DNA of 64,000 nt, from positions 17,410,501-17,474,500 of the forward strand of contig JAZHRO010000036.1 of NCBI GenBank assembly GCA_037157565.1, read 5' to 3'. Of this stretch, positions 23,890-36,123 are shown piece by piece. Within the stretch, counting starts at the first letter, position 1, and every line of letters begins with the position of its first letter. The position numbers were made by a program, and so were the translations under genes. Origin of the DNA: Thalassia testudinum. Taxonomy: Eukaryota; Streptophyta; Magnoliopsida; Alismatales; Hydrocharitaceae. Below the pieces are notes generated by a model. That model was not told where the DNA came from. It worked only from the letters and a program-made list of their open reading frames with translations, and did no database searches.

Positions 23890-24951
23890 TAAATGAGTTC
23901 GAAAGTTTTAAGAAGGCTTAAGAGAGATCGTGTAGTCGTTGGAAACAAATCTAATGAGATTTGGTCCAAATCCAATGTGTGTGTAAGTAATCATTGTCAA
24001 GCAGCATAGTATCAGATGTTTGATTAGGGTATATTGGACATTTGATGAGCATGTTGGTCATCTAATTTTGGAAGGTGGTCTCCCTAGAATTTGATTGGAT
24101 GTTGTGTAGGGTTCTTATGTCAAAAGGTCAAATGACTAAAACAATCATATAAACCATCAGATGACATGATTAGATGTATAATATTGGGAGAAAAGTACTT
24201 GAAATTCATTCTAATGTGTTGGATCATTTACAGGGTACTTTGCCCTAATGGTTAGATGTCTGTTAGACATCTTATGTAAGGTGTGTTACCAAAAATCAAA
24301 TTTTTCATGAATTAAGAAATTAAGATTTGGTTTAACACAAAGATTTGGGTCAAATTAAATTACAACAGTTAATTATTGGACGTCTGGAAAGGATATCATA
24401 CATCTTAGAATTGCTATGGACTTCTAATATAGGGAATGGACATCTGATCAGCAAAAGCCTTAGATTTAGATTCCAGGCTTTGGTCATTAGACATCTAAGA
24501 AAGGATTAGACGTCTTAAGAGTAGTTATTAAATGTTTGATGAGAGAGTTGGATGTTTGAAGTTTGTTTACTATTTTTGGCTGTCTAATATAATTCTATGT
24601 CTTGCCTAAGGTTAGGTGAGTGTGCCTAGGACTGAGGTATATTTTGGGCTCTTTCACATGAATATAAGGAAATAAAAGGAGCAACAAATAAATATAACAA
24701 AATAAGAAAATCTAATCCTATTCTTCAAGTCTTCAAGCTTTAGCACTTAGCTCCATGTTTTCTCCTCCAATGCTTCTTTTCATCACCAAGCTCCTCCATC
24801 TCCACCATGGACTTAAGCTTGAGCTCCTTCTAATTGCCTTAACTAATTACAATAACTTGAAATCTCACAACTTAAATTGTAATTGTTAAATATCAAATGT
24901 TTTGTTATCATCAAAATCAAAGATTGAGGTGTACTTGCACCAACAAAGTGT

Positions 24952-27900
24952 ATGGAGAAATCTGTATTTGAAGATGAGAAGCTCGATATGTTCGCGGCAT
25001 CTCTCCCAACCTCTATGCTTGGGCCCTCGATAGAGAGAACTTTAAAGGGACAATCTATAAGTTGGTAGAATATCTACCAAGCATCATGAATCATCTTGAT
25101 GGAGTATGCAATGAATCTAGGAAAAGGAAGCATTCCTCAACCTCGGAAGCTGAAAGGACAATTCACACATGGACCCTAAGATCTCTCATGAGATGCAAAT
25201 CTATCCATGAAAATCTAGAGACCTTACCAGAAGGTTAGAGGAAAGGTTCATCAAGGTACTATATATTTCATCATCCATTTATTCATATGATGAATAAATA
25301 TTTTGATGCACTTGACATATTTGCAAGTGTTTCTTATCACTCAGGTGATTAGGATAGAGCCGAGGATGAAAAAGCTTTGTAAATGGAACCCAATGTAAGT
25401 GGTTGCAGTGGGAGCCATTAAGAGACACAAAGCTTATATCTAATTTGTATTCAGAATCACAAAGATTGTCTTTGTAATCTCGTATTAGTAGAAATTGTTT
25501 CTATTTTACAAATGTTTGGAATTGGCATATTCATGTGATGAATGACTTAATGTAAGTTTTGTCATTAAATGCTTGAATGATTTAGAATATATTCAAATAC
25601 TTAGATTTCATTGATGATGTGATCATTAAAAGGAATTCTAAACATGGGTAGAGAGGGTACTCCACCTCGATGAGATGACTCATGTCTGGACATGAACGTC
25701 TATAACTAAGATTAGAAAGACAATTGAGAGCAGACTCTTATGACCTGATAATTAAAAACTCTAAGACAATTAGTGTCCAATCCTTTTTCGAAAAGAAAAT
25801 ATGATAGAGTTATATCTCAAGGGTGACACATAGTGGTGTGTATGTTGTGGAAAAGATTTTTACTGGATGGCAACATTCACTAAATGATCATTCCAAATAT
25901 GATAATGTTCAAATATAGAAAGGCCAAAGATCTTTTTGGAAAGTTCTATGACTTCCCACATGTTGGTTATCGAATTAATGAATTCCATGAACCATGAACA
26001 CATCATAAGTGATTTGATCTAACTTAGAGAGTAGATCTTAGTTAGATAAATCAAAAGGGAGTGTCGCAATGAGTAAGAAATAGTTTCTGACTCATTTCTG
26101 TTGCATACCTCAGCTTAGTCTTGCCTTCTTAAGACAAGATCAAACTTAGAGAAGTTCAAATTGATGATGAATGTTGGATTTCCTGAATCTAATGTGGATT
26201 CATATTAAAGAATGCATATCCTCTATGGATTCAGATTAAGATCCCTTATTCGCATATGATGTGGGAAAGGATCTAGATATTTGGATTTGGTATTTATTGC
26301 TTATGTCCAAGTCCAAATTGGTTGAACACTAGGACAATCCTTGGATATCACAAGTGTAATAAAGGTTACCAATGTTGTGACACAAATTAATCAGGCATTC
26401 TTGATTTGCAAGATACTAGATTCCCAAAGAATGAATGCTTAATCTAATTCAAGGACAACATTCTTAGAGTGTTACTTGAACTCAACTAAGATAAAGCCAC
26501 CAAGATTGAATCTACTGAACTAATGTTGTTTCCAAATGAGTTGGATCCAAAGATAGATTGCAATATTTAAGGACTTCACACATGATAGTAGTTGTCAACC
26601 ATGTGATGTGAATTCCAAAAGGTTATATTGACATATATAATGCTAGATTATGTTATGATGAATTTCCTATTGGGATTCAATTAAAGAATAATGCATAATA
26701 GGAGAGTTACAAAACTTCTCCTGATCGAGTCTTGTAGATCAATCCTGAGGTCCACACTATATCCATACTAGTTGGAAATAGAGGCAATTATAAGTCTCAT
26801 TAGTCAGAAGGAATGTGGAAATGTTCCTATCCCTAAGTGAAAATTCTCAAGAAGTATTTTTCTTCTGAAATATTGGATTTCACAAAGATCAATGGTTATA
26901 ATGAAGCAAAGTATCTTGAAGGGTTAGTTGAACCTATTCAAGATCCCAAATAAAATATGAAGGGAATCAATGCTACTTGAAAAGAGTTTCATGATAGTAA
27001 AACTCCATCATGTTCCAAATAGGCACCTAGAATCAAATAATTCATAAAGCATTATGGATGTATTCAATGATTCCTAGAATCATGAGAAATAGTGGGACCA
27101 TAATATCATATGCAAAGTAGTATTGCACTCATATGAAGAGATAACATTATCTAAAATGGAATTTGAAAGTTTTAATCAAAAAATTATTTTCAATATAAAC
27201 TTGAAGATTTTTGGAACATCAAATGTTTGGCTGATTTTCATATAATGAAAGTCATCACATGTGTTTCCTGATGTCTCCTTATGAAGAAGACATCAAACTC
27301 AAATCGTTGAGAGAGAAAAAACATGATGAGTGTATGCGATACACACAAATCATGCACAATTCTAAATAGAGATATTTGAGATAGTGGGAGGATAAAATGT
27401 TATTCGTCCACAAGACACTTCGGATAAATTGTGAAGTTGTCCCTAACATTCCTTGAAAAATGAATGCAATAATGAAAAGGTGATCTTAAAGAGTTTAGAT
27501 GCATTGATTTAGCTGATCTCGATGAATTGAGATGCAACATTTGCTGTCTGATGTGGATAGTCCATATATGGCCTACTTGAATGCTACAATATTTGCTTTG
27601 GAAGTATATACGCAATTATACAAATGCTAAAGTAAATGTAGCCTATGAAGCTACAGCACGGATGATGCAGATACATAAGTCTTTTGGAAGGACTTGATGT
27701 AGTTTCCTTTGCTGAAACTCCTATTGTTGTGATGACAATAAGAACATCGCACTTGTTGAGAAATGGTTTCTTAGAACAAAAGCCTATTTGCAAAGGGAAA
27801 AGTCCCGACCATGAAATAGATGTCATGTGTGATAAAGTAGTTATTTCATATGCAGAGTTTTAGCTTATGGTTTGGCACTTTGGTCTATCAACACTTTATG

Positions 27901-27957
27901 TTAAAACTCTTGAGTATTAGGTTGGCATCATGTTGGCTCTTATAGCAAGTAGGAGTC
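24952..27957 (+). pseudogene. degenerate pol of old copia element, RNase H end recognisable
   Basis: Continues the internal region interrupted at 21922. Reading frames are destroyed. Between about 27640 and 27800 fragments such as VNVAYEATARMM, FAETPIVV and CDDNKNIALVEK resemble the end of copia RNase H (the TTEAEYVAACEA and YCDNNGAI region). A purine-rich GCAAGTAGGAGTC at 27945-27957 then adjoins an LTR start, as expected for a copia polypurine tract. The rest (26100-27600) can only be assigned by position. Confidence 0.5.
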
Positions 27958-28056
27958 TGTTGGAGTTATGTGCCTTAAGCAAATCAACCTAAGTTGAATC
28001 ACTGGATCAATGATTCAAATCTAAGTATCAAATCATGTGTTCACATTAAGACAATT
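27958..28056 (+). repeat. start of copia 3' LTR, interrupted by the CACTA transposon
   Basis: TGTTGGAGTTATGTGCCTTAAGC follows the polypurine tract, a common copia LTR start. Only 99 bases remain before the CACTA terminus at 28057; the rest would lie beyond the right end of the CACTA element, outside the window. ATT at 28054-28056 would be the left copy of a 3-base target duplication. Confidence 0.65.
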
Positions 28057-28545
28057 CACTACAAGAATATTGACTATTGCCGAACATTAAAAACAATCGG
28101 TAATGTGAAAATAATGGTCGAGAAATAGGGTCGAGGAATGTATTGTCGCTATTGGATTTTCTTGATTGTTCTAGAACAATACCATTAGGAAAAGGCAGAC
28201 CCCCACTTGATGTGTGGTTGTTTCTCTCATCTGTTTACAACAGTCGACAAAGCTTTTTCTCGACCATTATAAATAAATCGTCGAAATAAATATCTACGTC
28301 AACCGACATTTAGGCAATCGATTAAGATCGTATTCACGACCGTTTGTTAATAACAGACGAGAATATTACTATTGCCGTCCATTTTAGAACGGTCAAGGAT
28401 ATTAATATTCTCGACTGTTGTTATTAAACAGTCGAAAATACTAATATTCTTGTTCATTTTTAAACAGTCGATAATGCCTTGCAATTTTGGTCACATACTA
28501 TCTTGTCTATTGGAAAACGGTCGATAATAGTCGTAATTTTTTTTT
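28057..28545. repeat. CACTA left terminal repeat and subterminal repeats
   Basis: After CACTACAAGAA come many copies in both orientations of a motif related to AACAGTCGA / TCGACTGTT, for example near 28240, 28257, 28281, 28411, 28427, 28466 and 28514. TCGACTGTT (28411-28419) and AACAGTCGA (28427-28435) form a perfect 9-bp hairpin. Such subterminal arrays are where the CACTA-encoded TNPA-type protein binds. Confidence 0.75.
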
Positions 28546-28731
28546 AATTAATGTTTTTAATTATGTGGAAGACCTATAGAAAACTAAAAATCCTCTAAAA
28601 ATATAATCAATCACACAACTTAAAACATTTGCATCTAATTAAAACACTAGAAATGAAAATAAAATTTTCATATATGTAACAATGTATACAAAGTTCATTA
28701 TAAATGGTAATGTATAAAAAAAATACAATAA

Positions 28732-30450
28732 TCATGCTGCGACACCAATGCCTCCAACAACACCACTACCTAAATCATCGTCATCACGACGATCTCTAAA
28801 CTGATGAAAGGATAGGTGACCAATACCTCCCTGCTGAAGTACCCTCAGGAGCTCCTTGATACTCTGAGTTGACTACTGCAATTGCTCTAACGACTCCCCG
28901 AACTACGTCACATTATCCCTGACCTACGTGGTCAGCTCATGATCCGCTACTCCTCGTGGGGGCGACGTAATAGCGCAATCTCCTTCCTCATCTCCTGTAC
29001 CTCAGCTGAAGAGGACGATGCCCCCTTTCTCCCATACCAGGTGGAGACGGTCCACTCCTCCCTGCACTACGGACGTACCCGCCATGCTTAGGTGGAATGA
29101 CAGTCCAAAACACCTCCTCTACTGTCAGTGGCTGCAGAAATGTACTAGAAATGGCATCTTTAAGAGGATGCATTGAGTTGACCATGTTATCCTGAAAGAG
29201 ATTGAATTATGTTAAGTAATTTCATTTAATTATAATTACGAAATGAAAGAAAAGTATTGTGTATTTTAACTTACATGTCTCTACTGGTATGTGTCATGAC
29301 ATCATTCTTTGTTTCCCTTACTACTTAGCTTACTATGAGTGGCCTCATATACTCCCACTCGATTAAGCTGGGCACCTTCATGCATGGTGAACTACAATAT
29401 TTTGAAACAGTTAATTGAAATAAATTAAAACTATTGTAAGGTTTAAAAGAAAATAATAATTAAAAATACTTATGTATAGGGATTTCATCCCGCCTATGCT
29501 CCTCGTACCCAAGACATGGGTCTTCAGTGGAGCCTTAATCCTTCCTTATTTTTCTTGGTCTGCTCTTGAAATAAAGGAAAAATTTATTAACTTAGAAATT
29601 AGTTAAATGATAATATATGCAATACTTTTACCTACATCACTGGATCATGCCAATGCTCGCACACTTCCTTCCAAATGTGCAGCTGTATCAGAAGAGGCCC
29701 ATTATGTAATGCCTCATCATGATTCCTATTCTTATAATACTAAAAAATATATTTGTAATATTAGAAATAATATTAGAATTATGGTAAAGGAAATAAACAA
29801 ATACAGTTAAAATTTACCTTTTACCTTATTCTTAATCTCCAATCTTTGTGAATCTTGGCTGCGTGCTTGAGGATATAGTTGGGGAGGTTCGAATAGTCAC
29901 CCCAATCGAAGATGCCTACATTAATATGAGAATAAAAATTGTTACATAATTTAAAGTTATATAAAGCAGTGTAAATAAGTTATTCATTTTTATCAATTAC
30001 CTTTAACTCTCGAATGAGCTACCCCTTCAGCTCCTTTGGCACCTTCCTCCAATTGAAGTAGGATAGTGGGATGATCGCCTTCGTCAACGTACCCAATCTG
30101 CTAACGAATGGAGGATACTCCACTACTTCCCTCACTGGTATGATCCTGACAGAAATGCGGAACGCATGTGGAATTCTCTCTAGGTCCCTATTCTGCGTAG
30201 GACATCTTCCCCTACGTGCACCTAAAAGACAGAATTATAACATAAAATAAAATGAGAAAGAAATAAATAAATCATAACATTTACCAAACCTTAATTTCAT
30301 ACTAGTACTACGAAAGGGTGGTGCAGAACATCCCGGCTGAGAAGGATTTGGGTTAGTCGACTGCTCTGGCTGATCATCCAACCCAACGTCCTCCTCATCA
30401 AATGAAGTACTATCCTCCTCCTCATCCTCATCGGCGAGTGCACTCATCCT
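28732..30450 (-). pseudogene. CACTA-encoded Transposase_24 (Ptta/En-Spm) gene, exon-intron, broken
   Basis: Reading leftwards: a first exon MSALADEDEEEDSTSF... (from 30447), an exon with NRDLERIPHAFRISVRIIPV, EYPPFVSRLGTLTKAI and YFNWRKVPKELKG (about 30000-30210), an exon with HEGAQLNRVGVYEATHSK (about 29280-29390), then NSMHPLKDAISSTFLQPL and EEVFWTVIPPKHGGYV (28988-29185), a coiled-coil segment ASSSSAEVQEMRKEIALLR in a shifted frame, and the C-terminus ending at 28732. A donor GTAAGT (29269-29274) and an acceptor CAG (near 29191) frame one intron. This type of protein accompanies CACTA transposases; its exact role is not settled. Frameshifts in the last exon and a stop in the third show it is not functional. 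Low-complexity Asp/Glu at the N-terminus is usual. Confidence 0.72.
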
Positions 30451-30869
30451 CGTAGTTAGGATCCTCTGCCGGGAAATCCGTCGAAGGAGGTATCAGACTC
30501 TTCCCCTTCCCCCTACCCCCGTTCCCCTAACTCTGGAGATAATGAGCCACATATCCATGCCTCAGAAAGTATTGGCGAGGTGCTTGGGGCTCCTCACGGG
30601 GAGGCTGAGCCGGGTGCTGCCGGCGGTGAGCCTGAGGCTGAGGCTACTGACGAGGGGCCTCAAGCTACTAGGAGGTGACATCATCTCTGCCACCCCTATT
30701 AGCCTTCTTCTTGAATATAACCTGCGTAAAAATAAAACAAATAATCAGATATTTAAAAAAATTTCAATAACATTTCTCTTGTATATTTGATTTTTCAAAA
30801 ATCATGTATGAAACAAATTTTGAAATAAATGAAAATAAACAAGCATGGAATAAAAATAAATTCACAATC

Positions 30870-31255
30870 CATTTCCCCTCCCTCTTCTTCACATTCCCTT
30901 CTCCTTCGCCACTCTATTTCAATCTCCCCTCCCTCTTCACAATCCATCTCCCTTCCCTCTTCTTTAAATTCCCCTTCCCCTCCCTCGTCTTCACATTCCT
31001 TTCCCCTTCACCCCTCCATTTCCCTTTCCCCTCCCTCTTCTTAACATTTCCTTCCCTTTCGCCCCTCCATTCTCCATTCCCCTCTCTTCTTCACATTCCC
31101 TTCCCCTTCACCCCTCCATTCCCCTTTCCCCTCTCTCTTCTTCACATTCAATCCCCTTCCCCCTCCATTTCCTTTTCCCCTTCCTCCTTAGATTCCTCTT
31201 CCCCCTCCATTCCCCTTCCCCTCCCTCTCTTGTTTTCCTCTTCGCATTCACTTCT
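30870..31255. repeat. C/T-rich minisatellite, unit about 55 bp
   Basis: Repeats built from CCCCTCCCTCTTCTTCACATTCCC followed by a variable CCTTCCCCTTC-CACCCCTCCATT part, about seven degenerate copies (for example near 30875, 31025, 31079, 31127). It lies within the CACTA piece, upstream of its Transposase_24 gene. The long open frame on the plus strand is a by-product of the lack of purines. Confidence 0.75.
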
Positions 31256-31366
31256 CCACATTGAATAACATATAAAACATTAAACATCCAATCAAGAAAA
31301 GTGGACACACCCTACATAATAACAAAAAAAAGGAATTTAGCAAGAATCAAAAAAAGTAGGCACACC

Positions 31367-32740
31367 TGATGAGCATGATTGTTGTTCAGGAAAGTTGGGG
31401 TTTTGGGAAACCCGTTGTCATAGTTGCAAAACTCGCTAACAAATAAAATTTTACAAAACTCCAAGAAAGTCCCAGGTCGAACACAGGGAAGTGAACGTTT
31501 GGTTTTATGAAATCCACGCTTCGATTTTATTTCTTTTTGTTGTTTTTATCTTTTATAATTTTTTTATATTTTTATAAGGCAAGAGATCAGGTCAAAATAA
31601 TTTCTATCTAATCTACTTGCAGAGAGAGAGAGAGAGAGATAATCACATATATATCTCAAATAGTTTGCTACAGATATGAAAGTGGAAGCTACCTAGAAAG
31701 TAGAAAAAGATAGAATGGGTTGAGAAGAGTCCCCCTCGATGGTCGCTTGGAGGACGGCTCGCTCTGATGTCGCATGGATGAAGGTGGTGGGAAGCTAGAG
31801 GAAGGAGAACAATGGTGGAGGAAGGAGGATAGGGTAGGATGGCATCCTGGTGAGGATCTTCTTTCGAAAGGTGGTGAGAAAATAGCTATGGGATGCTCCA
31901 TGAATGGGGGTGAGAAGTGGGAAAATATTTTGGTTTTCTAATCTAGAAGTGCATCCCGGGCTTGGGACAAACTCTTTCCAAAGCCTTAGAGGTGGTAAAG
32001 GAAAGAAAGGAAGAGATGAAGAAGAATGGGAGGGGTAGAGGTCCTTTTATAGTGGAGGAAAGGATCCATTTTGTACATAAGACATTTAGTGATAACCATA
32101 AACGTCACTGAAGATTCGCTGCAAGCGTCGCTAGAGCTCCAGCTCACATGCCCCATGTGCGGTGCTCGTGCATGTGCTCCGACTGCTCGTGTCGCGCACG
32201 CCTGCTGGTACTCACTACCTCTGCGCCCCGTGCACTGCGCTGCACATGGGCTCGCCCATAGGCAGCCTAGATAGCACCACGTGGCGTGATTTGGGTCATC
32301 TATCTTCTTTCCTTTGTAGGGGCCTCTACATAAGTTGGATTAAGTCGATTTTCATGCCATTGGGCTACAATCATCAACCCAAATCCATCAGTGTGGTCGG
32401 ATTTATCGTTTGAAGCTCTAAATTGTGTCATCTAGTCCCTTGGCTGTTAATCTTCCTCGGGTTGCATAAGGTGCTATAGGACTCCGATCAAGACAATTTC
32501 GGAGGCGTTGGACTCCGATCATTGTTCTGATCAGATCCGTACGGTCGGATCGTCAATCCAAGACTCTAAATTAAATCTCCTCTCCTAGCCATAAAAGGAT
32601 GTAATTAACCTAAAATTTATACAAACTACCCTAAATGCAGAATAATGAATGCTATGAAATATTTATAACATGAAATGCATATCTAACCTTAGGAACATGC
32701 ATAAATAAGCAGTTTATCCTAATTAAATGTGTCTTCATCA
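31367..32740 (-). repeat. 3' LTR of the minus-strand element
   Basis: 1374 bp, from TGATGAAGACA (at 32740 reading leftwards) to TGCTCATCA (31367). The TATA box on the minus strand is TATAAAAGGAC (32041-32051). Near its end it carries CCCTGTGTTCGACCTGGGAC (about 31470-31490), a segment also found near the ends of the LTRs at 37270-37290 and 48275-48295. Confidence 0.88.
32041..32051 (-). promoter_or_regulatory. TATA box of the minus-strand element's 3' LTR
   Basis: Minus-strand TATAAAAGGAC. The equivalent in the 5' LTR is at 53738-53746, next to the insertion site of the solo LTR 51102-53730. Confidence 0.7.
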
Positions 32741-32777
32741 TACCTCCATGCCTATCTTTTGCTAGTCCCTAGCAAAA
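32741..32777 (-). other. hairpin and polypurine tract of the minus-strand element
   Basis: On the minus strand TTTTGCTAG, loop GGA, CTAGCAAAA (32757-32777) is a perfect 9-bp hairpin, followed by GATAGGCATGGAGGTA and the LTR start TGATGAAG. Its hairpin is identical to that at 46150-46170. Confidence 0.78.
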
Positions 32778-33319
32778 TCAAACTAAATGCTATGTATGAG
32801 AATCGAATTAGGATCTGATTACTTAGGCAAGACTTGTTGATTACATTAGAAAATTTCAACAAAGGATCTAGTCACGAAAACTCAGCAGTGCCCTGGTGTC
32901 TGCCAAAATGTAGATAGCCCAAGTCCTCACCTTATTTTGAAAAGGGAAGATGCATTTTTTTTCTTTTTTTTGTTTTTCATCTTTTCTTTGGATTTTTGAG
33001 TTTAGGGTTTCGGGGCAGCTTTCTATTGCTACCCAACCCACCCAAGACTCGAAAAGAACTTTAAGTTTTAAGCATCTTTGTGAATGTGATAGACTCACTG
33101 AGTAGCCATTAAAATGGACTTCAGGTTCCTACGACCCTAGGTGACCTTAAGAGTTTTTGCCTAAATGTTTATCTTTTCGTTCGGTAGCTTTCTCCTTACT
33201 TTTTTTTATTTTTTTATGGGGTCAACACAAGGACAAACCTAGTGTATATCTCCGTAGTTTATTCTACTTCTTCACTTCTTCCCTAAATGCTTTGGGAATT
33301 ATTTGTACATTTTTGTGAG

Positions 33320-33576
33320 CTGGGCTCTAAGCAACTGACCAATGGGTTATTACTCACGACAACTTGTCAACCATACTCGTGTGATGAAGTGTGGTTTATT
33401 TTTCTATTTTTCTTTTTTTTCTTTTTATTTTTTAGTATCATTTTTTTCTTTTTCTAAGTAGGTGGCTTTCCTGATCTAAAATTTACCTTAAAGCAGTAGA
33501 ATGAGTATGGTCTTGTAGCTGGGCTCTGGACAATCGACTAATGAGCTGTTACCCACGACAACTTGCCAGCCAAACT
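33320..33576 (-). repeat. post-coding doublet (two copies of a 55-58 base unit)
   Basis: Units at 33320-33375 and 33519-33576, 199 bases apart. On the minus strand each contains GGTTGACAAGTTGTCGTGAG or GGCTGGCAAGTTGTCGTGGG, and ends with AGAGCCCAGC. The second Athila-like element has the same doublet (12391-12441, 12578-12636) with a similar spacing of about 190. Confidence 0.65.
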
Positions 33577-33986
33577 ACCCAAAAAAGTTCATTAGCAGCC
33601 TAATTTCCGTAAAAATCATCAAAGAGTGAATCAGTGCAAATAGTGTGTAAATGCTTAGACTTAAAGTCCTCTTAAATCAGAGGGTGGGTTGATAAGTCAT
33701 ATACTTATCACCCTAATTTATTTACCAAATTAAAATAAAATTAACTTGGCGAAGACTCGAGACCAAGTCCACATTTTAGTGGACACCCAGGCTGATTAAG
33801 CCCAAAGACCTGAAGAGTCTAAGTGTTCAGGTCCTAAAGTATCGTTTCCTAAAGTTAACAACTCCTGATGCCTAAGTTGTCTTCTCCTAATTCTATTTTT
33901 TTGTCTTTTATTTTATTTTATTATTTTTTTAAGAAAATAAAAGAAATTCCACAAAGCTAACAAAATAATTTCAGGATTAACTATCC

Positions 33987-34022
33987 AACCCCCATGCATA
34001 AATGATGCAATGTCATCATTGT
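33987..34022 (-). other. GATGACATTG box with internal G-run (minus-strand element)
   Basis: Minus-strand CAATGATGACATTG, spacer, GCATGGGGG. Equivalent to 3612-3648 and the other copies, with one base changed in the box. Confidence 0.55.
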
Positions 34023-34137
34023 AAAAATAAAGACATGAAAATGGCAGAGTAAATAGAATATCACCTGAATTTTGTGACAATCTGGACGGCTCCGTAGAGA
34101 GAGGAGTATACACATGTGCTAAGTTTATTGCCTTTAG

Positions 34138-35131
34138 CTAGGCATAATATACAAACAAGGAGGAAATTAAGACTTCACAAGTGCGAGTTAGGATCAGAAT
34201 TAAAAGATTAATCCTAAAACCTACTAGCAGAAGATGTCCACAGATGTGGACCAAGTTGTGATGTAGACCCATGCACCAGGGTCGTGTAGTTCTAAGGTTC
34301 TGGATGAAAATCACCCAGAACCAGAGATTGTTGTGTTTGCAAGGCCGAGCCTGTTGTTTGGTGGTGTGCAACCCAAGTCTGAAATGTTGGACAATGGGTA
34401 GATTTGATTTACTAGATTCATATGTCCACTTAGAGTTTATCTTAGAAAGATAGTCAATTGTTATGTACTTGGGTTGCACATCCTCAATGTCAAAATTATC
34501 ATAAGGGTCCTAATAGAAGGTAGATAATTTTAGGTCAACAGGAACCCTTAAAGCCAAAATTATATTTCCCTGAAAATTAGCCTCCTAGATTTTAATTTAC
34601 AAATTCCTATCCTCCAAGTTCAAGTGTTCAATTTTCGAGACCTCAAGATCATTGTACACCCCATATAAAATATCCAAGTCCAACAATTGTGGTTGAATTA
34701 GGATTGACTTGGGTACAATTATTTCCAAATCAAAATCATAATCAATCCCTTCGGGGTGTGGTTGAGGGATGTGGCTATTGATTGAATCTTCTAGTAAATC
34801 AGGATTCAGATCCTCCAAGTTAGCCCCAACAAGATCACATTCTTCAATGATTGGGCTATCAAATAGTTCATCAAATTCCTCAAGCCCGCTTGTCTCACTA
34901 AAACCATGAGCTCAGGTGAGACCTCGCCTACAGATTCTTCACCCTCACAATCAAAGAATTCTTGATCCTCATTTATATACGTCTCAAAACCATATGCTAT
35001 TCCTTGGTCTATAGAGACATATTTTTCCTTACTCCCTGGCTCTGGGATCTCGGGTGAGAAAATTGATTTATCCTCAATGGGTTGCTTTAGACCAACCTAT
35101 TCATCCCCGGTTTCATAAAAAATGTCCCCCC
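34138..35131 (-). pseudogene. unrecognised acidic reading frame of the minus-strand element, 3' part
   Basis: Read leftwards from 35131, it continues the sequence cut at 48437. Open pieces: 34597-34818 (74 residues, rich in Asp, Glu, Ile and Leu: DLEIIVPKSILIQPQLLDLD) and 34138-34479 (113 residues). Stops and frameshifts separate them. The last piece ends with GHLLLVGFRINLLILILTR, a possible membrane-spanning segment, and its stop overlaps the conserved post-pol box. Upstream pieces near 34900-35100 are also acidic (GFETYINEDQEFFDCEGEES). It takes the place pol has in related elements. I do not recognise the family; a gag-derived, env-like or captured origin are all possible. Confidence 0.5.
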
Positions 35132-35526
35132 TGTTTGCACCTCAAAACACGCCTGTAATAACGCCTTCTTGTGCTATTTTCTAGCATTAACATTGCATAA
35201 TAGGATCCTGTAATCGCATTTGTAAAAACACTTGCATGCATGCATTTAATCAAGAGAGGAAGAGGAGTGAAACAATCGCCTGCATAGTTACATTTTTCTT
35301 CAAGTGCCTCCTTGCAAAATCACCCTCTTTTTATTTTTCCTCTTGATTTCTTCTTTTCTCTCCTTCCCGCGGCTGCACCCTACCCGCGGCTGCACTCTTC
35401 CCGCAGCTGCATGCAGCAGCCACGCAGCACTTCTTCCCGTCACTTCTCCCTGCCAACGCCGCTCCCTATAGCTGCAACTCGCACACCCTCTCCATGCTGC
35501 AGCCGGCACGCCACTCTCCCCTCCTC

Positions 35527-35533
35527 TATAAGT
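35527..35533 (+). promoter_or_regulatory. TATA box of the 5' LTR (TATAAGT)
   Basis: TATAAGTAG, 395 bases into the LTR, at the point where sequence becomes C-rich. The same box lies 395 bases into the 3' LTR (46584). Confidence 0.65.
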
Positions 35534-36123
35534 AGCTGCAGCTTCATCCTTGCAAGAGCAGCTGCTGCAAAGACCCCGCAGCCACCACCTTCCTCTCCAC
35601 CGTTCTCCCCTCCCATACGCTGGCCCTCCGTCGAGGAGGCACCCGGCGAGCAGGAGAACCCACTGTGGTGCACACCACCACAGTGGGAGCACCACCGCCC
35701 AGCTCTTCCACGAGCCGGTGGGCGTGGTGTTTTCTTTTCTCTTCGTTTTCGTCTCCACGCCATTGCTGCCGCTTCAAGCTCCGAAGCTTGAAGCAGCAGC
35801 AGCAGCAGCCCAGCACCAGCAGTAGCAGGTCCTCCCGCTCCTCCGCGACCGTCCCCGCAGTCGCTCACCGCCTCCGCGCGCGTCTGCAGGGCGTTCCCCG
35901 CCTCCGTCTCCGTTCTGTCCGCCTCGCAGTTGCACCTGTAGCCGTCCGCCGCGCGCACTGCAGCGGCCGGCTACGGCCTCGCGCCGCCCCCTGCCCTCCT
36001 CCGCGACCCTCCTCGACCACCTGCAGACCTCCTCCACGCTCGCTCCTCCACGCCTTCGCCCGCCCGTCGCCTTCGCGCATGCCTGCAGGAACCCTGCGCG
36101 AAGGCGCGGTGCACCATGACGGT

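Larger units (their letters stand above)
21923..24946 (-). repeat. solo LTR of SIRE-like copia family, itself interrupted
   Basis: On the minus strand it runs from TGTTGGTGCAAGTACACC (24946) to GTGCTACTTACA (21923). It is flanked by the 5-base duplication AAGTG at 21918-21922 and 24947-24951, so it inserted as one unit into the older copia element and lost its internal part by LTR-LTR recombination. It is split by a second solo LTR of the same family on the plus strand (22453-23889). Without that, it is about 1.58 kb, close to copy A. The 21923-22452 piece is the part after the TATA region; 23895-24946 is the part before it. Confidence 0.85.

Noticed and set aside
30804..31308. 154-residue Ser/Pro/Phe-rich open frame and its minus-strand partner
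   Set aside because: By-product of the C/T-rich minisatellite, which lacks purines and hence stop codons in that frame.
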